A DNA stretch of 64,000 nt. It comes from Winogradskyella marincola. Its GTDB lineage: Bacteria; Bacteroidota; Bacteroidia; Flavobacteriales; Flavobacteriaceae. The DNA is taken from NCBI RefSeq assembly GCF_029624125.1, contig NZ_JARSBN010000005.1, positions 62,001 to 126,000 of the forward strand, in the 5' to 3' direction. A program made the position numbers and the translations under genes. Positions 41,211 to 50,802 of this stretch are shown piece by piece; position 1 is the stretch's first letter; each line of letters starts with the position of its first letter. The notes beneath the pieces were generated by a model that saw only the letters and a list, made by a program, of their open reading frames with translations, had not been told where the DNA came from and searched no databases.

Positions 41211-41222
41211 AATCCTATTTTG

Positions 41223-41843
41223 ATGGATGCCCTTATATATCCTACGTATTTCCCAAACATAGCCCATTTTGTAGCTATGCTTAAATCTGGAGGCGTTTGT
41301 TTTGAGGTATGTGACAATTACCAAAAACAGTCCTACAGAAATCGGGCAGAAATCTATGGTGCTAATGGTAAATTAGCTTTAACTGTTCCTGTAAGCTATT
41401 CTCAGAAAAACAGACAATTGTATAAAGATGTAAAAATTGCTAATGAAGATAATTGGCAATTACAACATCTAAAATCTTTGCAATCAGCTTACAGCATGTC
41501 TCCTTTTTTTGAGTTTTACATTGATGATTTAATGCCGCTTTTTGAAACTAAATTTGACTACATATTAGATTTAAATTTGAAGTGTTTTGAGATTCTAACA
41601 GATGGTCTTCAGTTAGAATTAAACGCAACTAAAAGCGTATTTTTTGAAAAAAAACCTTTAAATAAAAGTGATTTTAGACCTTTGGTAAAACGAAATTATG
41701 AAGCCAATAACCTAGAACACTACACACAGGTTTTTACAGAAAAGCATGGGTTTATTTCTAATTTAAGTGTTTTAGATTTACTTTTTAACGAAGGCCCTAG
41801 CGCGGAGTTATATCTTACACGCCAAAGTACAGAGTTATGCTAA
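41223..41843 (+). CDS. WbqC-family protein
   Basis: The 206-residue cytoplasmic protein matches the WbqC family: YPTYFPNIAHFVAML at the start, ENYQKQSYRNRAEIYGANGKLALTVPV (core YRNRAEIYGANG) and SPFFEFYIDDL. It resembles proteins of polysaccharide gene clusters, but the reaction is unknown. The ATG at 41223 is used rather than the TTG one codon before. It overlaps the DUF6122 gene by 7 bases and follows lepB by 12. Confidence 0.85.
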   Translation: MDALIYPTYFPNIAHFVAMLKSGGVCFEVCDNYQKQSYRNRAEIYGANGKLALTVPVSYSQKNRQLYKDVKIANEDNWQLQHLKSLQSAYSMSPFFEFYIDDLMPLFETKFDYILDLNLKCFEILTDGLQLELNATKSVFFEKKPLNKSDFRPLVKRNYEANNLEHYTQVFTEKHGFISNLSVLDLLFNEGPSAELYLTRQSTELC

Positions 41844-42145
41844 AATTTACCATTCACTATGGTTTGCATTTTGGTCTTCCTTTAGTAATTGCATTAATAT
41901 TCTACAGAAAGCAGTGGCTAAAAATGTACTGCATTATGCTTGCTGCTTTTATAATAGATCTAGACCATTTATTGGCCAATCCTATTTTTGATTCTAACAG
42001 ATGTAGTATAAACTTTCATCCGCTTCATAGCTATTATGCTATTACCGTTTACTTTTTTTTACTTTGGAAAAAACCAACACGTGTGTTTGCATTAGGATTG
42101 CTTGCCCACATTGTATCAGATAGTGTAGATTGCTTATTTATTTAA
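41837..42145 (+). CDS. DUF6122 small membrane protein
   Basis: The 102-residue protein has three hydrophobic segments and the conserved acidic/His motif IIDLDHLLANPIFDSNRCSINFHPLHSY (core DLDHLLANP and FHPLHS), with HIVSDSVDC at the end. The DxDH and HxxHS arrangement resembles the metal-binding motif of YdjM/LexA-regulated membrane hydrolase-like proteins, but this is only a similarity. It ends the train. Its 3' end overlaps the convergent endonuclease/exonuclease gene by 12 bases. Confidence 0.85.
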   Translation: MLKFTIHYGLHFGLPLVIALIFYRKQWLKMYCIMLAAFIIDLDHLLANPIFDSNRCSINFHPLHSYYAITVYFFLLWKKPTRVFALGLLAHIVSDSVDCLFI

Positions 42146-43171
42146 GTTTAAAGTAGCTTTTATAGGATAATGGTCCGAAAGACTAATATCATTATACGTC
42201 TTAAATCCATTCACTTTAAAACGTTTATCTGCTAAAATAAAATCAATTCTTAACGGAAAGAATTTAATATCAAACGATTTACCAAAGCCATTGCCTGCTT
42301 TTTCAAAAGTATCTACCAAATCATCACCCAAAATCTTCTTATAGCTATATGAAAATGCAGTATTATTAAAATCACCAGCTACAATGGTTTTATATGAGCA
42401 TTTAGATTTATGTTCTAAAAACTTTTCTACTTGAGATTGTTGCTTTTGAAAAGCCCATTTTACACGTTTTAGAAATACTTCTCTTGAGTATTGGCTATTA
42501 ATATAATCTATCTGTGTATTAATTTTTGCAGATTGCAAATGCACATTGTACACTCTAATGGTATCGTTTCCTTTTACGACATCTACAAAAACGGCATTAT
42601 TATTTGTGTCTTCAAACTCTAAAGATCCTGAATTGATAATAGGCAGTTTAGAAAAAATGGCATGTCCTCCTTTTACATTTTTTACGTAACGACCATTAAA
42701 ATCATCATACCCATTTAACTTTATAGGCTTACCTCTTGAGTACTCTTGTATACATAAAACATCGGGAGATTCTCTGTGTATAAAGTCAATGATATCTTCC
42801 TTAGTTGTTTTATTAGGCTTCCAATTATATTTATTAAACAACCTTACATTAAAAGACATTATAGAAAGATTATTGGGTTCATCAACTTTTTTTGAAGATG
42901 AAAATTTATATAACGACCCTAAATAATTCCATCCTAGAAGCAGAACCACAAGCGACAATAACATCTGCTTTTTTACCTGAAGCAACCAGTAGACAAAAAA
43001 TACAATGTTTATTGAAATTAAAAGTGGTACTCCCAAACTAAGTACAGATAAAATAGCAAAACTCTTTGGTGGTACGTAAGGCAACAAATAAGAAATGAGC
43101 AATAAAAATGCAGCCAACGAATTGGCAATAAATACAAGCTTACTAAAGAATTTTAATTTTTTCATATTCAT
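42134..43171 (-). CDS. membrane-anchored endonuclease/exonuclease/phosphatase family protein
   Basis: The 345-residue protein has three N-terminal membrane helices (about 10-95) and then an EEP catalytic domain. SIMSFNVRLFNKY supplies the first Asn, CIQEYSRG the catalytic Glu, AGDFNNTAFS the Asp/Asn pair and LSDHYPIKATL the C-terminal Asp-His. DNase, phosphodiesterase or lipid-phosphatase activity is possible. The catalytic domain should face the periplasm if the helices are as predicted. It is the last gene of the mutL-rhomboid series. Confidence 0.86.
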   Translation of the reverse strand: MNMKKLKFFSKLVFIANSLAAFLLLISYLLPYVPPKSFAILSVLSLGVPLLISINIVFFVYWLLQVKKQMLLSLVVLLLGWNYLGSLYKFSSSKKVDEPNNLSIMSFNVRLFNKYNWKPNKTTKEDIIDFIHRESPDVLCIQEYSRGKPIKLNGYDDFNGRYVKNVKGGHAIFSKLPIINSGSLEFEDTNNNAVFVDVVKGNDTIRVYNVHLQSAKINTQIDYINSQYSREVFLKRVKWAFQKQQSQVEKFLEHKSKCSYKTIVAGDFNNTAFSYSYKKILGDDLVDTFEKAGNGFGKSFDIKFFPLRIDFILADKRFKVNGFKTYNDISLSDHYPIKATLNLNK

Positions 43172-43190
43172 TAGTCTTAAGCAGTAGTCT

Positions 43191-44066
43191 TTATTTTTTT
43201 CCAGCTTTGAATAAAAATGCTTTTTCTTCTGCTGTTAGACTTTCGTAACCACTTTTGCTTATCTTATCTAAAATAAGATCTATTTTCTTTTGATCGTTAT
43301 ACGTATGAAACTCCTCTCTGGTTTTACCTGCATAAGACTTCTTTTTTGATGTTCTATGCACAGTTTTTAAATTAGATTTTGGCTTAAACCAGCTAGCTAC
43401 AGAGTCCATTAAGCGCTCAAAACCTTTACCTATATCTTTTCCTTTTACCAATTGACTTGCGTAAACGTAACCCAAAACATAACCTCCAATATGCGCTACA
43501 TAGCCGCCTTGATTAACACCAGACATTAATCTAAAAACATCCATAATTACAAAGAAAACAGCAATATGAATCCATTTTACATTAAAGGTATTGAATAATC
43601 TAATTTCAGACTTAGGCATGTATATGGCTATAAACATCAGCAATGCGCTAACACCTGCAGATGCACCAACCATAATACTGTTTTTAGGTCCAAAAAAATC
43701 GAAATGAATTAAATTAAAGACAGCCAAATATGCTAAACCACCTGCTATGATACCTAACAAATAAATATTTAAAACCATCTTGGTTCTAAATAAATTAGAT
43801 GCTGCTCTAGATAGATAAAACAAAAACAACATGTTAAACAGCAGATGGAAAAAATCATTATGAAGAAATCCATAAGAAATTAAAGACCAAGGCTGTATAA
43901 TAAACTTTCCGAAAATTGAAGGCAGCTTAAAATAAGTTACAATATCTAGTTTTAATAGATTTGTTATTATCGCATCTACTATAAATATAACAACGTTAAT
44001 GGCTATTATTTTACCAAAAACATCGAGATTCTTGTAACGGTATTTTAAATCTTCAATAATTGCCAT
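43191..44066 (-). CDS. rhomboid-family intramembrane serine protease (second)
   Basis: The 291-residue form starts at the ATG at 44066, directly after the stop of the upstream rhomboid; a TTG 12 bases earlier would overlap it. Six helices carry HNDFFHLLFNMLFL, the catalytic Ser in GASAGVSALLMF and the catalytic His in YVAHIGGYVLGY. A soluble C-terminal tail (about 205-291), rich in Lys, ends with KKIDLILDKISKSGYESLTAEEKAFLF, a DUF6576-like segment (core SGYESLTAEEKAFL). It is the tandem partner of the first rhomboid. Confidence 0.9.
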   Translation of the reverse strand: MAIIEDLKYRYKNLDVFGKIIAINVVIFIVDAIITNLLKLDIVTYFKLPSIFGKFIIQPWSLISYGFLHNDFFHLLFNMLFLFYLSRAASNLFRTKMVLNIYLLGIIAGGLAYLAVFNLIHFDFFGPKNSIMVGASAGVSALLMFIAIYMPKSEIRLFNTFNVKWIHIAVFFVIMDVFRLMSGVNQGGYVAHIGGYVLGYVYASQLVKGKDIGKGFERLMDSVASWFKPKSNLKTVHRTSKKKSYAGKTREEFHTYNDQKKIDLILDKISKSGYESLTAEEKAFLFKAGKK

Positions 44067-44068
44067 TC

Positions 44069-44860
44069 TTAATTCCAACGGTATTTATCCATACTATTTT
44101 TCTTCCAATACCACATTAAAAGGAATCCTACAAGTGCTCCACCAATATGCGCAAAATGGCCTACATTAAAACCAAACATAGAACTTCCACCTGTAATACC
44201 AGATATAATTTCGTAACCCAACAATAAAGGGATAAAATATTTAGCCTTTATAGGAATAGGAAGGAAAATTAGCATAAGTGATGCATTAGGAAATAGCATA
44301 CCAAAGCCTACCAATAATCCCATTACACATCCTGAAGCACCAACAGAAGTTGTATTAAAAATTCTTGTAAAATCTTGAAAACGCTCTGCTCCAATGACAT
44401 CAACCCAACCTTGATAATACTTACCCTCATTTAATGTTGCCAAAATATGATCTGACTCAAAACCTGCTGCAGTTAAATCATTTAATATCGATTGAAAATT
44501 ATAAAAATTAATTATCAACGGAAGTAACACAGCACCTAAACCTGCGCTAAAATATAAGAACAGAAACTTTTTTGTACCCAGTCGTTGTTCTATTGGTGTA
44601 CCAAACATCCAAAGACCTAACATATTAAATAGAATATGTAAGAAAAAGATGCTCATTCCGTTGCCTGTATTTACATAAGAGGCATGCATAAACATATGCG
44701 TAATAATTTGCCAAGGCTTAAATTCATCATTTAGAGGAAAGTGCTCTGCAAATAAACTTGTAAATACATCACCATAGGTTCCGATGGACAATGTACCAAT
44801 CCAAAAAATTACATTTATTATAATAAGATGCTTTACCGCATCTGATATTCCTTGTCTCAT
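44069..44860 (-). CDS. rhomboid-family intramembrane serine protease (first)
   Basis: The start is the ATG at 44860, one base after the mutL stop; a TTG 21 bases upstream lies inside mutL. The 263-residue membrane protein has MSIFFLHILFNMLGLWMFG (with the conserved HxxFN), the catalytic Ser in GASGCVMGLLVGFG and the His in GHFAHIGGALVGF. A loop of about 50 residues (110-160) separates helices 3 and 4. Substrates are unknown. It is translationally coupled to mutL. Confidence 0.9.
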   Translation of the reverse strand: MRQGISDAVKHLIIINVIFWIGTLSIGTYGDVFTSLFAEHFPLNDEFKPWQIITHMFMHASYVNTGNGMSIFFLHILFNMLGLWMFGTPIEQRLGTKKFLFLYFSAGLGAVLLPLIINFYNFQSILNDLTAAGFESDHILATLNEGKYYQGWVDVIGAERFQDFTRIFNTTSVGASGCVMGLLVGFGMLFPNASLMLIFLPIPIKAKYFIPLLLGYEIISGITGGSSMFGFNVGHFAHIGGALVGFLLMWYWKKNSMDKYRWN

Positions 44861-44861
44861 A

Positions 44862-46736
44862 CTACATAAATTTCTTTTCAATGTCGTCTGTAGACATTGT
44901 TATAAACGTTGGTCTGTTAGCTGGTGAAATATTTGGTTCCTTACAAGCAAACAGAGAGTTTACCAAATGCTCCTGCTCTGTATTATTCAAAGTTTGTCCA
45001 TTCTTTATAGCTAAACTCTTTGCCATAGACTTAGCTAATAAATCTGCTGCACTAAAACTAGCATCTGGCACATCATTTTCTACATCACTAATAAGTTGCT
45101 CTAAAATAATAGACACCTCACTTTCTGGAACTCCAACAGGAACTCCTGTTATTGTTATTGTATCTTCTTTAACGTTAGAAAACACAAATCCTGTATGCTC
45201 TAAATCTTCTTTTAATCCTGAAATAATATTCATTTCATTAGGAGTAAAACTCAACTGCAGAGGAAATAATAATTGTTGACTGGTAGCTTCTTTAATAGTA
45301 ATGTGCTTTAAAAAACTTTCGTACAAAACACGTTGATGTGCTCTATTCTGATCTACGATAAGCATACCAGATTTTAAGGTACTTACAATATATTTTTGCT
45401 GAAGCTGAAAAGTAGTTTTACTCGTTTCTACAGAAGCATCGCTAAAAATAGTTTCTGTTTTATACTCCTTCTCAAAACTTAGCTCAACATCATTATCGTG
45501 CTTAGTATTACTCTTAGACTCTAAACCAACATACAAACTTTCCCAGTTTGCTGCTGGTGCAGTTTTAAAACTCGTTGTTGTTGAAGTAGATTTAGAAGAA
45601 GAAGAACTACCTGAAGAACTGCCTTCATCTGCAAATGGATTAAAACTTCGGTCTACCTCTATCGTCGGCACTTTTCCTGCTTTATCTTTGTAACTGTAAG
45701 GCGTGTCAAAGCTGCTTTGCTGTTCAAAATCTAGAACAGGCGCTATATTAAACTGCCCTAAACTATGCTTTACAGCTGATCTTAAAATAGCGTAAAGCGT
45801 ATGCTCATCATCAAACTTAATTTCGGTTTTTGTAGGATGAATATTAATATCTATAGTTTTAGGATCTACCGTAAGATTTAAAAAATAGCTGGCATGGTAA
45901 CCATCTTTTAATAAACCTTCAAATGCGGCACTAATAGCATGATTTAGATACGGACTTTTTATAAATCTCTGGTTTACAAAAAAGAATTGCTCTGAGCGTG
46001 TTTTCTTAGAATATTCTGGCTTTCCTACAAATCCTGATATTTTTAAAACCTCTGTATCTTCTTCAACAGGTACTAATCTTTCATTGGTTTTGTTACCAAA
46101 AATATGAACTACACGCTGTCTGTAATTTTCATTAGGAACATTAAAAAGCTCGCTCCCATTATGATAAAAAGCAAATGCAATGCCTGGATGTGCTAAAGCA
46201 ACACGATGAAACTCATCTGTAATATGTCGTAGCTCTACAGTATCGGATTTTAAAAAATTTCGTCTTGCAGGAATATTAAAAAACAAATTTTTAACAGCAA
46301 CAGATGTACCAGTTGGTGTTACGGTAACCTCTTGAGATTTTACCACACTACCTTCTATTTCTATAGCTGTACCCAACTCATCATCTGGTCGTTTGGTTTT
46401 TAACTCTACGTGTGCAATAGCCGCAATACTTGCTAAAGCTTCGCCTCTAAATCCTTTGGTATTAAGCTGAAATAAATCTTCGGCAGATTTTATTTTTGAA
46501 GTGGCATGTCGCTCAAAACTTAAGCGTGCATCGGTAACACTCATACCTTTGCCGTTATCTATAACTTGCACTAGTGTTTTACCAGCTTCTTTTATAATAA
46601 GTTTTATATCGTCTGCACCAGCATCTATTGCATTTTCTAAAAGCTCTTTAACTACAGAAGCTGGGCGTTGTACCACTTCACCAGCTGCTATTTGGTTGGC
46701 AACATGGTCTGGTAAAAGTTGAATGATATCTGTCAT
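44862..46736 (-). CDS. mutL: DNA mismatch repair protein MutL
   Basis: The 624-residue protein has the GHKL ATPase of MutL: NQIAAGEVVQRPASVVKELLENAIDAGA (core KELLENAIDAGA), DNGKGM and TRGFRGEALASIA-type motif. The linker (about 335-430) is Ser/Thr-rich, and a C-terminal dimerisation domain begins near 430. The endonuclease motif DQHAxxExxxxE appears as DQNRAHQRVLYE, lacking the His and the first Glu of the consensus, so a nicking activity like that of other non-MutH bacteria is uncertain. It overlaps the small membrane gene upstream by one base. Confidence 0.95.
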   Translation of the reverse strand: MTDIIQLLPDHVANQIAAGEVVQRPASVVKELLENAIDAGADDIKLIIKEAGKTLVQVIDNGKGMSVTDARLSFERHATSKIKSAEDLFQLNTKGFRGEALASIAAIAHVELKTKRPDDELGTAIEIEGSVVKSQEVTVTPTGTSVAVKNLFFNIPARRNFLKSDTVELRHITDEFHRVALAHPGIAFAFYHNGSELFNVPNENYRQRVVHIFGNKTNERLVPVEEDTEVLKISGFVGKPEYSKKTRSEQFFFVNQRFIKSPYLNHAISAAFEGLLKDGYHASYFLNLTVDPKTIDINIHPTKTEIKFDDEHTLYAILRSAVKHSLGQFNIAPVLDFEQQSSFDTPYSYKDKAGKVPTIEVDRSFNPFADEGSSSGSSSSSKSTSTTTSFKTAPAANWESLYVGLESKSNTKHDNDVELSFEKEYKTETIFSDASVETSKTTFQLQQKYIVSTLKSGMLIVDQNRAHQRVLYESFLKHITIKEATSQQLLFPLQLSFTPNEMNIISGLKEDLEHTGFVFSNVKEDTITITGVPVGVPESEVSIILEQLISDVENDVPDASFSAADLLAKSMAKSLAIKNGQTLNNTEQEHLVNSLFACKEPNISPANRPTFITMSTDDIEKKFM

Positions 46737-47020
46737 TAGCTTTGTGGGAAGAAAATAGATAAATCAAAACCAAATATTAATAAGATGAGCAATATTAATA
46801 TTCCGGCAATTATAAATACACGTTTATTAACGCTTTCATCTCTTTGATTTTGATATTCGTCTAAAGCTGCATTCCATTTTCCTTTTATCCCTTTTGGAAG
46901 ATTTATCGTTTTACGATAATCATCAAATTTATGTTTTAGCTCATAAGGATTACCATCACCCTTATAATAACGAGGTTTATAATCGTACTTTCTGTTTTTT
47001 TTCAATTTCATTAATCCCAT
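46736..47020 (-). CDS. small membrane protein, not a riboflavin synthase
   Basis: The 94-residue protein has a basic, aromatic N-terminus (KKNRKYDYKPRYYKGDGNPYELKHKFDDYRK; core KYDYKPRYYKGDG) and one C-terminal membrane helix (VFIIAGILILLILLIFGF). Relatives are often labelled 'riboflavin synthase subunit beta' because ribH lies nearby; nothing in the sequence supports that activity. The KNRKYDYKPRY start is repeated in the next gene upstream (KNKKFSYKPRF), so the two are paralogues. The stop overlaps the mutL start by one base. Confidence 0.75.
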   Translation of the reverse strand: MGLMKLKKNRKYDYKPRYYKGDGNPYELKHKFDDYRKTINLPKGIKGKWNAALDEYQNQRDESVNKRVFIIAGILILLILLIFGFDLSIFFPQS

Positions 47021-47027
47021 AATATGC

Positions 47028-47255
47028 TTATTTTATATATCCTTCTAAGACATACATTAAAACAAAAAGCGCTATGAGGATAATGATTAAAGATGGTAAG
47101 GAAAATAATTTATTAGATTTTCGCTTGGTGTTACCTTTTATTTCACTCCACTTACGCTCCAAGTCGTCTTTCGACTCTTTCCGATGGTTATCGGTTTCAG
47201 AATCCTGAAAACGTGGCTTATAACTAAACTTCTTATTTTTTCTTTGATGAAACAA
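47028..47255 (-). CDS. small membrane protein, paralogue of the adjacent gene
   Basis: The 75-residue protein opens FHQRKNKKFSYKPRF, matching the KNRKYDYKPRY of the next gene downstream. A hydrophilic middle (SETDNHRKESKDDLERKWSEIKG; core KDDLERKWSEIKG) and a single C-terminal helix (IIILIALFVLMYVL) follow. The gap between the two genes is 7 bases. They appear to be a diverged tandem duplication. Function unknown. Two candidate promoter boxes lie upstream. Confidence 0.72.
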   Translation of the reverse strand: MFHQRKNKKFSYKPRFQDSETDNHRKESKDDLERKWSEIKGNTKRKSNKLFSLPSLIIILIALFVLMYVLEGYIK

Positions 47256-47291
47256 GTTGTCTTTCTTATAAATTTAAAACCTTGACTGTCT

Positions 47292-47394
47292 CAAAAGTAC
47301 TTAAAATACTAGGAAAAATTGTTTAAGGATTCCTTAAAATTATCAACAAAAAGGATGCCAGTCTGAAGTTGACTAGTACTATACTGCAAATATA
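47292..47394 (-). promoter_or_regulatory. two candidate -7 boxes for the small-protein/mutL/rhomboid series
   Basis: The minus strand has TACTTTTG at 47299-47292 and TATATTTG at 47394-47387, each a perfect TAnnTTTG, between ribH and the 47255 start. Neither has an ideal TTG upstream. They suggest that the mutL series can be transcribed separately from ribH. Confidence 0.45.
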
Positions 47395-47439
47395 AAACAG
47401 ATACTATTTGCTAAATACTGCCTTACTAAAAGCTAAATA

Positions 47440-47946
47440 TTACTTAGTTTCCTTTCGAAGTTGTGCCATTTTAATAGCTGCTATGGCTGCTTCGGTGCCT
47501 TTGTTACCATGCTTTCCACCAGAACGATCGATTGATTGTTGCATGGTATTGTCTGTTAACACACAGAATATAACAGGAATATCACCTGATAAGTTTAAGT
47601 CTTTAATACCTTGAGTAACCCCTTCGCATACAAAATCGAAATGCTTTGTTTCTCCTTGTATAACGCAACCAATAACAATAATAGCGTCTAACATACCAGA
47701 TTCCGCATATACACTTTTAGACATTCTGGCAGCACCGTAGGTGAGCTCAAAAGTTCCTGGTACATTCCATCGTACAATGTTTTCTTTTAATGCACCACAA
47801 TCTAATAATGCATCAAAAGCACCTTGCCAGAGGCCTTCTGTTATTTTGTCGTTCCATTCTGAAACAACAATCCCAAACCGAAAGTCTTTCGCGTTTGGGA
47901 TTGTAGCTTTATCGTAGTTAGATAAATTATGATTTGCAGTAGCCAT
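47440..47946 (-). CDS. ribH: 6,7-dimethyl-8-ribityllumazine synthase
   Basis: The 168-residue enzyme of riboflavin synthesis joins the ribityl pyrimidine with dihydroxybutanone phosphate. It has [34 protein letters not shown] (core [14 protein letters not shown]) and [22 protein letters not shown] (core [11 protein letters not shown], with the catalytic His), then [12 protein letters not shown]. Length fits. It begins 3 bases after the TPR-gene stop, so the two are likely one operon. No FMN riboswitch is apparent upstream. Confidence 0.96.
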   Translation of the reverse strand: MATANHNLSNYDKATIPNAKDFRFGIVVSEWNDKITEGLWQGAFDALLDCGALKENIVRWNVPGTFELTYGAARMSKSVYAESGMLDAIIVIGCVIQGETKHFDFVCEGVTQGIKDLNLSGDIPVIFCVLTDNTMQQSIDRSGGKHGNKGTEAAIAAIKMAQLRKETK

Positions 47947-47949
47947 TTG

Positions 47950-48714
47950 TTATAGTTTAGCTTCAACCATACCTATTAAAACATCTACTTGCGCAGCTTC
48001 TGTAGCGCTGTCAAATTCATTTTTTATACGCTTTAAATAATCTAAAGCTTTTTGGTTTTCGTCTAATCTAATAGCTATACGAGCTGCCTTCATTAAAAAC
48101 ATTGGAGTTGTATAGTTATTTACATCAGCTTTAAATGCTTTTTCGTAATAATCTAATCCTTCCTTGTACTGCTCTAATTGCACAAATGCATCACCAATAG
48201 CTCCTTTAACTATTGGACCAGGAATAGAAGCATCGCTTGTAAATTCTTGAAGATGGCTTATTGCTTTTTCATAATCTTTTAAGTTTAGATATGCGATACC
48301 AGCATAATAGTTTGCAAGGTTTCCTGCAGGAGTACCACTGTATTCCTTTGCTATATCTACCATTCCAAATTTACCGTTACCACCATTTAAAGCCATATTA
48401 TAAAGTGAGTCTGATGAAATACCATTTGCAGCCTCCTCAAAGTAGGTTCTAGCCTGATACATATCGTTCATTGCCTCTTTTTGGTGTGGTTCTGCAATAA
48501 ATTTGCTATAACCCATGTAGCCTAAAACTACAATTGCTACTGCTGCTATTGCACCTACAATATATTTTTGATTTTTTACAAACCATTCTTCAGTCTTAGA
48601 AGCTCCTTCGTCTAAAGTATTAAATACGTCAGCTGTTGTTGAACTTTCTTCTACAACTACTTCCTTTTCTTTTTGAGTTTTTGGTTTATAGCCTCTTTTC
48701 TTATACGTTGCCAT
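47950..48714 (-). CDS. membrane-anchored TPR protein, YfgM/BamD-like
   Basis: The 254-residue protein has a polar N-terminal 45 residues, one membrane helix (about 49-68, [19 protein letters not shown]) and three to four TPR units from about 85 ([27 protein letters not shown], core [35 protein letters not shown]). The architecture is that of YfgM, an SecYEG-associated periplasmic chaperone, but sequence alone does not prove this. A promoter lies upstream and ribH follows. Confidence 0.82.
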   Translation of the reverse strand: MATYKKRGYKPKTQKEKEVVVEESSTTADVFNTLDEGASKTEEWFVKNQKYIVGAIAAVAIVVLGYMGYSKFIAEPHQKEAMNDMYQARTYFEEAANGISSDSLYNMALNGGNGKFGMVDIAKEYSGTPAGNLANYYAGIAYLNLKDYEKAISHLQEFTSDASIPGPIVKGAIGDAFVQLEQYKEGLDYYEKAFKADVNNYTTPMFLMKAARIAIRLDENQKALDYLKRIKNEFDSATEAAQVDVLIGMVEAKL

Positions 48715-48736
48715 ATCTTGTCTATTAATGCGTGCG

Positions 48737-48744
48737 CAAAAATA
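48737..48744 (-). promoter_or_regulatory. promoter -7 box (TATTTTTG) for the TPR/ribH genes
   Basis: A TAnnTTTG match on the minus strand lies 23 bases before the ATG at 48714. The spacing to the start is similar to that for trxB and dps. Confidence 0.45.
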
Positions 48745-48855
48745 AAATTTTTATTGGGATTTAAAAGCCTAATTATTTGTTATTTTTCAATAATTTGCGA
48801 GAATATTCATTACATTAAAACACCACTAAATTCAAGTAAAGGACATCTGTTTTTT

Positions 48856-49935
48856 ATGGTTCTAAACACATTATCTTTAGTTAATTACAAAAATTTTGAA
48901 AGTCAGGTTTTTGATTTCGACAGCAAAATAAACTGCTTTGTTGGTGCCAATGGCATCGGAAAAACAAACGCTTTAGACGCTATTTATCACTTAGCATTTG
49001 GCAAAAGTTATTTTAATCCTGTTGCTTTACAAAATATAAAACATGGCACTGAGTTTTTTGTGGTTGACGGTAATTTCACTAAAAATGAGCGTTCAGAAAA
49101 AATTATTGTTTCGTTAAAAAAGGGACAAAAAAAAGTTATAAAACGCAATAGTAAAGCCTATGACAAATTTAGTGACCATATTGGCTTTATTCCTTTAGTT
49201 ATTATATCTCCTGCAGACAGAGATTTAATTATAGAAGGTAGTGATACAAGGCGTAAGTTTATAGACAGTGTTATTTCGCAAAGTGATAAAGCGTATTTAT
49301 CTGCACTTATTTCTTATAACAAAGTACTTTCGCAACGCAATGCACTTTTAAAATATTTTGCACTCAATAATACGTTTAATGCAGACACACTTGCTATATA
49401 TAATGAACAACTAAACACGTATAGTGCAGAGATTTTTAAAAAACGAGATGAATTCTTAAAAGTATTTATTCCTATTTTTAAAGAACGATACGAAGCCATT
49501 AGCCAAAGCAAAGAAGCCATAAACTTAAAATACAAAAGCGATTTGTTTGATGGTGATTTAATTAATCTACTACAAAGCAACCTTAATAAAGACAAAGCTC
49601 TACAATACACAAGTGTGGGTACACACAAAGATGATTTGGTCTTTACAATCGATGATTTTCCGATTAAGAAATTTGGAAGTCAAGGACAGCAAAAATCTTT
49701 TTTAATTGCTCTAAAGCTGGCTCAATTCGATTTTATAAAGCAACAAAGTGGTGTCTCTCCTATTCTACTACTCGATGATATTTTTGATAAGTTAGATGAA
49801 AACAGAGTAGCACAAATTATCAGTTTGGTAGATAACGACCATTTTGGTCAGATTTTTATTAGTGATACGCATGCTGACCGAACAGAAAATGTGATTAAGC
49901 AAATTCATCAATCTTACAAAATTTTTAAATTATGA
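48856..49935 (+). CDS. recF: DNA replication and repair protein RecF
   Basis: The start at 48856 ([14 protein letters not shown]) gives the standard length of 359 residues; the frame is open for 61 codons upstream but overlaps the divergent TPR promoter. The ABC-type ATPase has Walker [10 protein letters not shown] at 30-38, the signature [17 protein letters not shown] and Walker [16 protein letters not shown]. RecF loads RecA at gaps with RecOR. The next gene overlaps it by 4 bases (ATGA). Confidence 0.95.
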   Translation: MVLNTLSLVNYKNFESQVFDFDSKINCFVGANGIGKTNALDAIYHLAFGKSYFNPVALQNIKHGTEFFVVDGNFTKNERSEKIIVSLKKGQKKVIKRNSKAYDKFSDHIGFIPLVIISPADRDLIIEGSDTRRKFIDSVISQSDKAYLSALISYNKVLSQRNALLKYFALNNTFNADTLAIYNEQLNTYSAEIFKKRDEFLKVFIPIFKERYEAISQSKEAINLKYKSDLFDGDLINLLQSNLNKDKALQYTSVGTHKDDLVFTIDDFPIKKFGSQGQQKSFLIALKLAQFDFIKQQSGVSPILLLDDIFDKLDENRVAQIISLVDNDHFGQIFISDTHADRTENVIKQIHQSYKIFKL

Positions 49936-50354
49936 AAAAGTATGGCATTATCCTGCTAATTCTAATCTTTAGCTGTTCTAAAAATCCTGAAACACTCTTA
50001 ACACACCTTAATGGCTATTGGGAGATTGAAGAAGTCACTTTAGAAAATGGCACAAAAAAGCAATATCAATTTAGCGAAACTATAGATTATATAAGCATTA
50101 ACGATAGCCTGAAAGGATACAGAAAAAAATTAAAGCCTAGCATTAACGACACGTATTTTACCTCTGACGATGCCGAAGCGATTACCTTAAAAATTGAAGA
50201 CAACCAACTCAATATTTATTATAAAACGGCTTATGCTGAGTGGAAAGAAACAGTTTTAGAAGCCTCAGAAAAGCACTTAAAAGTTAGCAACGAAAACAAC
50301 ACAATATATTTATACAAACGTTACACTCCTATACGCTTAGATGTTGAAGAATGA
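49932..50354 (+). CDS. small lipoprotein coupled to recF
   Basis: The 140-residue lipoprotein (LILIFSC, Cys15) has a lipocalin-like start ([20 protein letters not shown]; core [13 protein letters not shown]) and then alternating strands. No exact family is recognised. The ATGA overlap with recF is unusual, because an outer-membrane lipoprotein has no obvious link with DNA repair; similar genes follow recF in other flavobacteria as I recall it. No promoter is seen between the two. Confidence 0.7.
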   Translation: MKKYGIILLILIFSCSKNPETLLTHLNGYWEIEEVTLENGTKKQYQFSETIDYISINDSLKGYRKKLKPSINDTYFTSDDAEAITLKIEDNQLNIYYKTAYAEWKETVLEASEKHLKVSNENNTIYLYKRYTPIRLDVEE

Positions 50355-50442
50355 ATTTCCTTTATTTCCATTCGTTAAACTCATTAAAATTGACGAATTT
50401 TGAATAAAATCTGAAAGATTCCTGCCTTTAAGAGAAATAGCA

Positions 50443-50739
50443 ATGTCAAAAAGAAACAACGATAATCGTCCAATTGAAGAAATCCTAAAAGAATTTGTAC
50501 AAACCAATAATTTAGAAGCTGGTTTAGACAAAGTAAACATTCGTGAAGCTTGGGCAAATCTTATGGGAAATGGAGTTAACAACTACACTACTGCCATAGA
50601 GCTTAAACACGAAACGCTTTACGTACAACTTAGCTCAAGCGTGTTGCGTGAAGAATTAAGCTATGGAAACGAAAAAATTGTAAAAATGCTTAATGAATCT
50701 GTTGGCAAAGAGATTGTAAAAAAGCTTGTACTTCGTTAA
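50443..50739 (+). CDS. DUF721/DciA-type protein
   Basis: The 98-residue protein has the DUF721 fold: SIEEILKEFVQTNNLEAGLDKVNIREAWANLMGNGVNNYTTA (here PIEEILKEFV; core VNIREAWANLMG) and LYVQLSSSVLREELSYGNEKIVKMLNE. The family includes the DciA helicase loader that replaced DnaC in most bacteria. It lies two genes from recF, matching the common recF-DUF721 order and supporting a replication role. Confidence 0.85.
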   Translation: MSKRNNDNRPIEEILKEFVQTNNLEAGLDKVNIREAWANLMGNGVNNYTTAIELKHETLYVQLSSSVLREELSYGNEKIVKMLNESVGKEIVKKLVLR

Positions 50740-50802
50740 TAAAATCAATTTTTTAAGCTTCAGAATTATTTAGTATTTTTCTAAAGCAATTATTCTAGCT
50801 TT

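Noticed and set aside
36561..42145. Replication origin near parAB
   Set aside because: No dnaA gene, DnaA-box cluster or parS motif was seen by eye in this segment.
46736..47020. Riboflavin synthase beta-subunit identity
   Set aside because: Only a basic segment and one membrane helix are present; the label comes from nearness to ribH.
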